Below the pieces are notes generated by a model. That model was not told where the DNA came from. It did no database searches and saw only the letters and a list, made by a program, of their open reading frames with translations. This document shows, piece after piece, positions 1 to 5,524 of a stretch of 5,978 bases of DNA (its first letter is position 1; every line of letters starts with the position of its first letter). The position numbers were made by a program, and so were the translations under genes. Source of the stretch: Pseudomonadota bacterium (GTDB lineage Bacteria; Pseudomonadota; Alphaproteobacteria; Rhizobiales; Beijerinckiaceae); contig JAEWKP010000002.1 in the NCBI GenBank assembly GCA_023393655.1, forward strand, positions 1 to 5,978, given 5' to 3'.

Positions 1-14
1 GAGGGAGACTACCG

Positions 15-1445
15 ATGAGCGACACCACGCTTGGCGCGCAGGCCGGCACCGGTCAGCCAGCCGCCGCAGAACCCAGCCTGCACCGTGTCATGGGGCCATG
101 GCTGCTGCTGCTCTTCATCGTCGGCGACATCCTGGGAACGGGCATCTATGCCCTGACAGTGCAGGTTGCGAACCAGGGCGGCGGCGTCGTATGGCTGCCC
201 TTCCTCGTCGCCTTCGCCGTCGCGATGGTGACGGCGTTCAGCTATCTCGAACTCGTCACGAAATATCCGCAGGCCGCCGGCGCCGCGCTCTATACGCACA
301 AGGCCTTCGGCATCCATTTCGTCACCTTCATCGTCGCCTTCGCGGTGATGTGCTCGGGCATCACCTCGGCCTCGACCGCCTCGCGCGCCTTCGCGGCCAA
401 CATGTCCAACGCCTTCGGGCTCGGCCTTTCCGGCGGCATCGGCATCACGCTGATCGGGCTGGGCTTCATGGCGATCGTCGCGATCGTGAACCTGCGCGGC
501 GTCGGCGAGAGCGTGAAGGCCAATGTCGTGCTGACCTGCGTCGAACTCACCGGCCTGCTGATCATCATCACCATCGGCATGATGGCGATCGCCGCCGGAC
601 AAGGAGACGTCTCGCGCGTCATGCAGTTCAAGACCACGGCCGATGGCGGGGTGTTCTGGCCGGTGATCGCTGCAACCACCCTCGCCTTCTTCGCGATGGT
701 CGGCTTCGAGGACTCGGTCAACATGGCCGAGGAAACCAAGGACCCGAGCCGCATCTTCCCCAAGATCCTGCTCGCCGGCCTCTTCATCACCGGCGTGATC
801 TATGTGCTGGTCTCGATCTCGTCGATCACGCTCGTCCCGCCCGAGCAGCTCGGCGAAGGCGAGACGCCATTGCTCAAAGTGGTGCAGGCCGGCGCGCCGA
901 ACTTCCCGATCTGGATCTTCGGCTTCATCACCATGTTCGCCGTCGCCAACAGCGCACTGATCAACATGCTGATGGCGAGCCGGCTGGTCTATGGCATGAG
1001 CCGCGAGCATGTGCTGCCGCCCATCCTCGGCAAGGTTCATGCGACGCGGCGCACGCCCTATATCGCGATCGGCTTCACCAGCCTGCTCGCCTTCGCACTG
1101 ATCACCTTCGTCGGCGAGGTGCCGGCGCTGGGCGGGACGACGGCGCTGCTGCTGCTCTGCGTCTTCACCGTGGTCAATGTCGCCGTGCTGGTGCTGCGCA
1201 AGGACACGGTCGACCACCAGCATTTCCGCACGCCGACCTTCCTGCCGATCATCGGCGCCGTCTCCTGCGCTTTCCTGGCCGGGCCATGGACCGGGCGCGC
1301 CTCGGTCCAGTACACGATCGCCGGCGCGCTGATCGGCATCGGCGTGCTGCTCTGGGTGGTCACGGTCATTGTCAACCGCAGGACCGGCACCGCCGTGAGC
1401 GACCCGCTGATGGAGGATATCGGCGGCCGCGGGCCGGTGAACTGA
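15..1445 (+). CDS. APC-superfamily amino acid permease
   Basis: This 476-residue inner-membrane protein probably carries an amino acid or related amine by secondary transport. About 12 hydrophobic helices can be read, roughly at residues 28-50, 56-78, 100-125, 141-163, 170-194, 213-231, 250-272, 298-318, 348-366, 370-395, 408-424 and 433-453. Family hallmarks are the broken first helix with GDILGTGIYA (37-46), the helix-6 region FFAMVGFEDSVNMAEE followed by TKDP (225-244), and ASRLVYGMSRE (321-331) after helix 8. The length is normal for the family. The start is supported by GAGGGAG at 1-7, seven bases before the ATG. It ends convergently with the DUF2059 gene across a hairpin terminator. The substrate cannot be told from sequence alone. 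The family call is secure; no specific gene name is justified. Confidence 0.93.
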   Translation: MSDTTLGAQAGTGQPAAAEPSLHRVMGPWLLLLFIVGDILGTGIYALTVQVANQGGGVVWLPFLVAFAVAMVTAFSYLELVTKYPQAAGAALYTHKAFGIHFVTFIVAFAVMCSGITSASTASRAFAANMSNAFGLGLSGGIGITLIGLGFMAIVAIVNLRGVGESVKANVVLTCVELTGLLIIITIGMMAIAAGQGDVSRVMQFKTTADGGVFWPVIAATTLAFFAMVGFEDSVNMAEETKDPSRIFPKILLAGLFITGVIYVLVSISSITLVPPEQLGEGETPLLKVVQAGAPNFPIWIFGFITMFAVANSALINMLMASRLVYGMSREHVLPPILGKVHATRRTPYIAIGFTSLLAFALITFVGEVPALGGTTALLLLCVFTVVNVAVLVLRKDTVDHQHFRTPTFLPIIGAVSCAFLAGPWTGRASVQYTIAGALIGIGVLLWVVTVIVNRRTGTAVSDPLMEDIGGRGPVN

Positions 1446-1456
1446 TCGCCGGCCAG

Positions 1457-1487
1457 AAAAAAGGCCAGCGATCGCTCGCCGGCCTTT
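1457..1487. terminator. Bidirectional intrinsic terminator between convergent genes
   Basis: AAAGGCC (1460-1466) pairs with GGCCTTT (1481-1487). Inside this stem GCGA (1468-1471) can pair with TCGC (1476-1479) across an A/C mismatch, closing a four-base loop. On the - strand the GC-rich stem is followed by six T (complement of A6 at 1457-1462), a good rho-independent terminator for the DUF2059 transcript. On the + strand the tail is only TTT, so termination of the permease transcript would be weaker. The element lies wholly within the 73-base gap between the two stop codons. Confidence 0.8.
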
Positions 1488-1518
1488 GGTATCCTGAAGC
1501 GCCGTTACGCGCGCCGCA

Positions 1519-2016
1519 TCACAGCGAGTGGCCGCGCTTGCGCATCTCCTGCGAGAAGCGGTCGAACAGATACTGGCTGGTCTGCACCGTCCAGGGCTGC
1601 AGGACGAGCAGCAGATCGTCCATCGCCTCGCGCCGCAGCGCATTGTAGCGCTGGCCGACCGGGGACTTGAAGAAGGCCGCGACCTCCTTGAGATCCGCCT
1701 CGGTCATCTTCCGGGCGAAGACCTCGGCCGCGGTCTTGGTCATCTCGTCGACGCGCTTGTCGGCTTCCGGCTTCAGGGCGACGACGACCGCGTCGGCGTC
1801 CTTCTTCATCTCCGGCCGGGTCGCGAGGATGCCCTGCACGCTCCTCTCGAACTCGCTGTAGATGTTCGTGATGCCGGCCGTGACGCCGGTCACGTCCGCG
1901 ACCTCGCGCGCCACCTGCAGATGGCTCGGCGTCAGCGCCGGCGCCTGGGCGAAGGCGGGCGCTGCGCAGAGGAGCGCCAGACCAAGGGCAGCCCGGGCGA
2001 GAGAACGACGGATCAT
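1519..2016 (-). CDS. Exported DUF2059 domain protein
   Basis: A 165-residue protein with a clear N-terminal signal peptide: a positive start (MIRRSLAR), a hydrophobic core, and an AFA cleavage site at residues 21-23 followed by QA. It is therefore probably periplasmic. The mature part is helical. Its C-terminal half matches the DUF2059 pattern: repeated Ala/Lys/Glu helices, then KMTEADLKEVAAFFKSPVGQ (103-122) followed by RY. No enzymatic residues are known for this family and the function is unknown. The start is supported by AAAGGGG (complement of 2026-2032), nine bases upstream. It lies 113 bases downstream of rpiA on the same strand, so co-transcription is possible, although the spacer also leaves room for its own promoter. 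The family call comes from recognising the motif; the role remains open. Confidence 0.85.
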   Translation of the reverse strand: MIRRSLARAALGLALLCAAPAFAQAPALTPSHLQVAREVADVTGVTAGITNIYSEFERSVQGILATRPEMKKDADAVVVALKPEADKRVDEMTKTAAEVFARKMTEADLKEVAAFFKSPVGQRYNALRREAMDDLLLVLQPWTVQTSQYLFDRFSQEMRKRGHSL

Positions 2017-2049
2017 GCGTTGAAACCCCTTTATCAGCGAACCACCGCC

Positions 2050-2070
2050 GGAGCGCGCGATTGCGCCTCC
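2050..2070 (-). other. Hairpin in the leader of the DUF2059 gene
   Basis: GGAG (2050-2053) and GCGC (2055-2058) pair with GCGC (2063-2066) and CTCC (2067-2070). One base is bulged and the loop has four bases. The hairpin sits 34 bases upstream of the DUF2059 start, between rpiA and that gene. No T-run follows on either strand, so it is not an intrinsic terminator. It could stabilise or process an rpiA-DUF2059 transcript, or simply reflect high GC content. Confidence 0.35.
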
Positions 2071-2129
2071 GACAACGATGAATCGGTCATTGTGGCGCGT
2101 TCCTTAGCGTGTCTTGCGCCGGAATGGAA

Positions 2130-2840
2130 TCATTCGATCTTGCCGAGCAGCCTGAGCCCATCGGCACCAGCCAGGATGGCGCCCGAGGCCAGCCCGATGA
2201 ACAGGCCGTGCTCGACGACGCCGGGCACGATATTGAGCGAGTGTGCGAGCAACTCCGGGCGCTCGATCGTGCCGAGATGGGCGTCGATGATATAGTGGCC
2301 ACCATCGGTGACGAGCGCCGTGCCGTCCGCCTGCAGGCGCAGCGAAATCCGGCCTGCCGCGCCAGAGGCGGCGATGGCCGCGGCCACGGCCCGGCGTGTC
2401 ACCTCGAGCCCGAAGGGCACGACCTCGATCGGCAGCGGGAAACGGCCGAGCGTCTGCACCAGCTTGCCGTCATCGGCGATCACGATCATGCGGGCGGAAG
2501 CCGCCGCGACGATCTTCTCGCGCAGCAGCGCCGCGCCGCCGCCCTTGATCAGGCGCAGCTGGGGATCGACCTCGTCGGCCCCGTCGATGGTGAGATCGAG
2601 TTCCGGCGTCTCGTCGAGCGTCGACATCGGAATGCCCAGCGCAACCGCCTGGGCCTGCGTCGCCTCGGATGTCGAGACGCAGAGAACCTCGAAGCCCGCC
2701 GCGACACGCAGGCCAAGCAGATCGACGAAATGCTTCGCCGTGGAGCCGGTGCCGAGGCCAAGACGCATACCCGGCCGCACCAGCTCGAGCGCGCGGGCGG
2801 CAGCCAGCTTCTTCAGGTCGTCGGCAGTCATCAGCTTCAT
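2130..2840 (-). CDS. rpiA: Ribose-5-phosphate isomerase A
   Basis: This cytoplasmic enzyme interconverts ribose 5-phosphate and ribulose 5-phosphate in the non-oxidative pentose phosphate pathway. Its 236 residues are the usual length for RpiA. Diagnostic motifs are the phosphate-binding GLGTGSTA (28-35), DGADE (86-90), KGGGAALLREK (99-109) and the C-terminal PGVVEHGLF region (206-214). D86, D89, K99 and E108 are each offset by five from the E. coli active-site residues D81, D84, K94 and E103 as I recall them, so all key residues are present. The chosen ATG has GAGG only three bases upstream (GAGGCGG touches the start). A second in-frame ATG three codons later (2829-2831) is a possible alternative. 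Downstream on the same strand is the DUF2059 gene. The motifs exclude the unrelated RpiB family. Confidence 0.97.
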   Translation of the reverse strand: MKLMTADDLKKLAAARALELVRPGMRLGLGTGSTAKHFVDLLGLRVAAGFEVLCVSTSEATQAQAVALGIPMSTLDETPELDLTIDGADEVDPQLRLIKGGGAALLREKIVAAASARMIVIADDGKLVQTLGRFPLPIEVVPFGLEVTRRAVAAAIAASGAAGRISLRLQADGTALVTDGGHYIIDAHLGTIERPELLAHSLNIVPGVVEHGLFIGLASGAILAGADGLRLLGKIE

Positions 2841-2862
2841 CCGCCTCAGCTTGTGGAAAACA

Positions 2863-2890
2863 CCCGCCCCCTCGTAGCAGCCTAGGCGGG
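2863..2890 (-). terminator. Possible weak terminator upstream of rpiA
   Basis: On the - strand CCCGCC and GGCGGG form a six-base-pair GC stem around a 16-base loop. After two further bases comes TTTT (complement of 2857-2860). It could end the transcript of the small exported protein that stops at 2950, or act as a leader structure of rpiA, whose ATG is 22 bases further on. The large loop and short T-run make this a weak call. Confidence 0.3.
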
Positions 2891-2949
2891 CGACGGCGCT
2901 CTCCTGCCCCGCGGCAGCTTTCGAGTCCAGCGCGCGGAGGCTCCCGGCC

Positions 2950-3324
2950 TCATTTCACCTGGGGCGTGCACACCGTCTTGTCGTCGAAGACGTAGCAGAT
3001 GCTCATCTCGCCGGTGCGCAGGTTGACCCGGAAGATGCCGCCTTCCTTCTCATGGCGCGACGGCATCAGGCCGTAATCGCTGGGCGCCTGCGGGCCGGCT
3101 CCCTCGCCCGAGGGAAAGCAGACCGTCAGGCCGACCCCACCCTCCTTGAGCTGGAACTGGCAGGCGCCGACCTCGCCGGTCGCCTTGTCGATCCGATAGA
3201 CGCGGTTGAGATCGTTCTGCGGCGCGGGCGCGAACTCGAAAGGGCCGGCCCAGGCCGGCACCGTGCCCAGCAGCGCGCCCGCCATCCCCAGCGCCGCGCC
3301 TGCGAATCCCGTAATCTTCGACAT
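2950..3324 (-). CDS. Small exported protein with duplicated Cys motif
   Basis: A 124-residue protein of unknown function. Residues 1-26 form a signal peptide with a long Ala/Gly/Leu core and a probable cleavage site after AWA, giving a mature protein of about 98 residues in the periplasm or outside. The mature part contains two related units. RVYRIDKATGEVGAC (41-55) aligns with GIFRVNLRTGEMSIC (96-110), sharing R, TGE and C, and each unit is followed by VCFP (68-71) or VCTP (118-121). The four cysteines (55, 69, 110, 119) could form one disulfide per unit. The units resemble short beta-hairpin repeats, but I assign no fold. The start at 3324 is preferred over upstream in-frame starts because it begins the signal peptide and has AGGGAA (complement of 3332-3337) seven bases upstream. 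It is divergent from gph and followed by rpiA on the same strand. Confidence 0.8.
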   Translation of the reverse strand: MSKITGFAGAALGMAGALLGTVPAWAGPFEFAPAPQNDLNRVYRIDKATGEVGACQFQLKEGGVGLTVCFPSGEGAGPQAPSDYGLMPSRHEKEGGIFRVNLRTGEMSICYVFDDKTVCTPQVK

Positions 3325-3412
3325 GACAATCTTCCCTGTCGCCGGCCGCGCGACGAATCGCGGCAACGATACCATCCCGTGCGGCAAATTTGGGGAGGCG
3401 TCATCACGGGGC

Positions 3413-3441
3413 TTGCCAGCCCGGCGCCGAAGACCTTTAAC
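3413..3441 (+). promoter_or_regulatory. Candidate sigma-70-type promoter for gph
   Basis: TTGCCA (3413-3418) and TTTAAC (3436-3441) are separated by 17 bases in the 157-base divergent spacer. Transcription would begin about 35 bases before the gph ATG. The -10 match is imperfect, and alphaproteobacterial -10 boxes are poorly conserved. No equally convincing pair was seen for the opposite gene. Confidence 0.3.
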
Positions 3442-3481
3442 CGGGGCCCTTCCCGCTCGCACTGCCTCGAAAGTCCCGACC

Positions 3482-4180
3482 ATGAGCCTGCCTCCCATCG
3501 TCGTCTTCGATCTCGACGGAACCCTTGCCGAGACGGCGCCGGACATCATGCGGGTCCTCAACGTGATCCTGGTGCGCGAAGGCCTCGCGGCGCTGCCGCT
3601 GGAGCGGGCGCGCGAACTGGTCGGCGCGGGCGCCCGGGCCCTGATCGAACGCGGTTTCAAGGTTTCGGGCCGGCCGCTCGATGCCGAAACGCTGGAGCGG
3701 CTCTTCGAGGACTTCCTGACGATCTATGCGCAGGATACCGCGGCGAACAGCCATCTCTTCGACGGCGTGCTGGGCGCGCTCGACAAGCTCGCAGGCGATG
3801 GCTATGCGCTGGCCGTCTGCACCAACAAGCCGATCCTGCACACGAAGCTGATCCTCGATCATTTCGGTATTTCCGGGCGCTTCGCCGCGGTCGCCGGGCG
3901 CGACAGCTTCCCCTATTTCAAGCCGGACCCGCGCCATCTCACCATGACGATCGCGGCGGCCAAGGCCGATCCGGCGCGGGCCGTGATGATCGGCGATTCC
4001 CGCACGGACATCGCGACCGCGCGCGCCGCCGGCATCCCGACGATCTGCGTGCCCTTCGGCTATACCGATGTGCCGATCGAGACGCTGGAGCCGGATTTCG
4101 TCATCCAGCATTTCGACGAGCTGCACGGCGCGGTCGAGCGCGTGCTCAAATCTCCTTCCCGCACGTCCTTGACGGCATGA
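3482..4180 (+). CDS. gph: Phosphoglycolate phosphatase (HAD hydrolase)
   Basis: A 232-residue cytoplasmic HAD-superfamily phosphatase that most likely hydrolyses 2-phosphoglycolate to glycolate, in salvage of the product of DNA 3'-end repair or of Rubisco oxygenation. All four HAD motifs are present: DLDGT (10-14, nucleophile D10 and acid/base D12), the motif II threonine in CTNKP (T114), the motif III lysine in YFKPDP (K147), and GDSRTD (171-176). The helical cap lies between motifs I and II, as in the Gph/PGP subfamily, and the length fits. The frame stays open far upstream, but the ATG at 3482 places motif I near the N-terminus as expected. Its Shine-Dalgarno is weak (GAAAG nearby). It lies close to rpiA, and tRNA-Val follows the stop by 28 bases. 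HAD specificity is hard to prove from sequence; a related sugar-phosphate phosphatase is the alternative. Confidence 0.9.
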   Translation: MSLPPIVVFDLDGTLAETAPDIMRVLNVILVREGLAALPLERARELVGAGARALIERGFKVSGRPLDAETLERLFEDFLTIYAQDTAANSHLFDGVLGALDKLAGDGYALAVCTNKPILHTKLILDHFGISGRFAAVAGRDSFPYFKPDPRHLTMTIAAAKADPARAVMIGDSRTDIATARAAGIPTICVPFGYTDVPIETLEPDFVIQHFDELHGAVERVLKSPSRTSLTA

Positions 4181-4197
4181 GGCGCGCCGACTAGGAG
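4169..4197 (+). promoter_or_regulatory. Candidate tRNA-Val promoter overlapping the end of gph
   Basis: TTGACG (4169-4174) lies in the last codons of gph. After 17 bases comes TAGGAG (4192-4197), which ends 11 bases before the tRNA 5' end. The -35 box matches the consensus at five of six positions and the -10 box at only three. If active, it would start the tRNA precursor with a leader of about five bases. Confidence 0.35.
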
Positions 4198-4208
4198 AGG
4201 CCGGGTCC

Positions 4209-4283
4209 GGGCGATTAGCTCAGCGGTAGAGCACTCCCTTCACACGGGAGGGGTCACAGGTTCGATCCCTGTATCGCCCACCA
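4209..4283 (+). tRNA. tRNA-Val (anticodon CAC)
   Basis: A complete 75-base cloverleaf with CCA encoded in the gene. The acceptor GGGCGAT (4209-4215) pairs with ATCGCCC (4273-4279), followed by discriminator A and CCA (4281-4283). The D arm is GCTC/GAGC. The anticodon stem CTCCC/GGGAG encloses the loop TTCACAC, which reads anticodon CAC for valine codon GUG. The variable region has five bases, and the T arm is ACAGG/CCTGT with the conserved TTCGATC loop. All stems pair perfectly. It may be read from its own promoter or through from gph. Only TTTT follows the CCA, so there is no strong terminator before the convergent gene. Confidence 0.97.
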
Positions 4284-4310
4284 TTTTCCCGACATTGCCG
4301 AGACGCCCCG

Positions 4311-5369
4311 TCAGCGCAGCACGATCGCCGCGCCATCGGCCTGCGGCGCGCCGCCCTGGCCGATCCGGGCGAGCTCCTCGCCGAAGCGGGCCGCGATCGC
4401 CAGCCGGAAATGCAGCGGGTCCCAGTAATTGGCGTCCTGCGTCGTGATCGGCGAGGCATGGGCATAATCGACGAGTACCGCGCCATGGCGGCGGGCCAGC
4501 GCGGCGATATCCGCCTTGCAGCGGGCATAGCGCTGCCCGGCGGCCGATCCCTCGCGCGGATAGGCCGCCAGATGGGCAGGCGGCAACACCAGCATCACCT
4601 GCGTCGTCCTGGGGAAGGCGGCGATACTCGCTTCCAGCCACGCCAGGGCCGGGAAGCGCCAGCCGGCGCTCTCGGCCGGGGCGACGGTGGCGGGCGGCGA
4701 CAACGGCGCCAGATCAGGAATCGCACCGCCACTGCTCGCATAGATGTGGCCGCGCGCCCGGGCGAGGTCGTAGCTCGCTTCCGGGGGCGTGAAGACCTCG
4801 TAGCCGTCGCCGCGGATGCGCTCGCGCGACCAGCCGAGCCGATAGGCCATGAGCCGGCCGGCAATCTCCAGATTGGTCAGGTTGAGCAGCTTCGGCCAGT
4901 CGCTCCAACCGACCTCGCGGGAAAGCCAGGCCGGAACCGGCCGCGGCGTCAGGCGCTTGCCCTCGTCGGTCGCGTCGGCCTCGCACCAGGTCGTGTCGAT
5001 GCCCCAGATCAAACGCTTGGGCGCCGCGACATGCGCCCGGAAGAGCTGCGCCATCTGCGTCTGCTCCCAGGGGGTCGCCGCATTCATCGCGAGGTTGGCG
5101 AAGCGGGCGTCGAGGCCGCGCGACAGCACCTGCGGATCGAGCAGCCGCATCGTCGAGGTGCCGACCACCGCCGCGTCGAAACGCCCGGAGCGGACGAGTT
5201 GCGGGTACATGAAGCGCTGGTTGATATCCATGATCGGCTGCGGCGCCTGCCCGGCATGAACGCGCATGCCGAAGGGATCGAGCGCTGCGATGAAAGCGAA
5301 GAGCAGGCCGGCGACGGCCACCGCCGCCCCCAGGAACCATCGCGACCACTGAATCCAGGCCTTCGCCAT
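4311..5369 (-). CDS. Membrane-anchored SGNH-hydrolase-like protein
   Basis: A 352-residue protein of no recognised specific family. An N-terminal hydrophobic helix (about residues 11-30) would anchor it in the inner membrane with the rest in the periplasm; no signal cleavage site is evident. The soluble part has SGNH/GDSL-like features. VVGTSTMRLLDP (68-79) resembles the block I strand-turn with S72 in the nucleophile position. NLAMNAATPWEQ (92-103) resembles the glycine/asparagine block, and WGIDTTW (122-128) follows a strand. NYWDPLHF (314-321) supplies a DxxH pair, D317 and H320. This layout recalls the DltD and AlgJ/AlgX-type proteins that handle acyl groups on envelope polysaccharides, so an esterase or acyltransferase role is possible but inferred. 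The start has GGAAGG (complement of 5375-5380) five bases upstream. It converges on tRNA-Val and is divergent from the transglycosylase gene. Confidence 0.75.
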   Translation of the reverse strand: MAKAWIQWSRWFLGAAVAVAGLLFAFIAALDPFGMRVHAGQAPQPIMDINQRFMYPQLVRSGRFDAAVVGTSTMRLLDPQVLSRGLDARFANLAMNAATPWEQTQMAQLFRAHVAAPKRLIWGIDTTWCEADATDEGKRLTPRPVPAWLSREVGWSDWPKLLNLTNLEIAGRLMAYRLGWSRERIRGDGYEVFTPPEASYDLARARGHIYASSGGAIPDLAPLSPPATVAPAESAGWRFPALAWLEASIAAFPRTTQVMLVLPPAHLAAYPREGSAAGQRYARCKADIAALARRHGAVLVDYAHASPITTQDANYWDPLHFRLAIAARFGEELARIGQGGAPQADGAAIVLR

Positions 5370-5406
5370 TCCGGCCTTCCGCTCCGACGCTTCACCGAAC
5401 CGAGGC

Positions 5407-5430
5407 GCCGCCGCTCAATGAACCGGCGGC
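5407..5430. other. Inverted repeat in the divergent intergenic region
   Basis: GCCGCCG (5407-5413) and CGGCGGC (5424-5430) form a perfect seven-base inverted repeat around a ten-base, AT-richer centre (CTCAATGAAC). It lies 37 bases upstream of the SGNH-like start, within the 155-base spacer shared with the transglycosylase gene. It could be an operator for either gene or a leader hairpin; in such GC-rich DNA it may be chance. Confidence 0.3.
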
Positions 5431-5524
5431 CGCACGGCGCCCTCATCGCACAGGCCGGCGCCTCGTCACAACGCGAAAGGCATGCCGCATGGCCGCAGAC
5501 GGCCGAACATGGCAGAGAAGGCCG

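Noticed and set aside
9..1643. A 544-codon open frame antisense to the whole permease gene.
   Set aside because: Its product is rich in Asp, His, Arg, Glu and Gly with no domain, the usual result of reading the opposite strand of a GC-biased gene. The + strand has a Shine-Dalgarno and clear APC motifs.
2904..2951. Small inverted repeats CTGCC/GGCAG (2904-2917) and GAGGC/GCCTC (2937-2951) downstream of the exported protein.
   Set aside because: The stems are five pairs, no T-run follows, and one overlaps the stop codon. They are not convincing terminators.
3052..4194. A 380-codon + strand frame overlapping the small exported protein and gph.
   Set aside because: It is a shadow frame. The overlapping frames carry a signal peptide and all four HAD motifs.
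4259..4283. tRNA-Val 3' end as a possible integration (attB) site.
   Set aside because: No second copy of the tRNA 3' end, no integrase and no compositional break are visible in the window.
4220..4641. Minus-strand frames reading through tRNA-Val, with ends such as GDTGIEPVTPPV and RYRDRTCDP.
   Set aside because: These peptides are the well-known spurious translations of antisense tRNA sequence and do not represent proteins.
5404..5462. Three GGCGCC hexamers (5404, 5436, 5457) in the divergent spacer as possible operator repeats.
   Set aside because: The spacing is irregular (32 and 21 bases), the flanks differ, and such hexamers are common in DNA this GC-rich.
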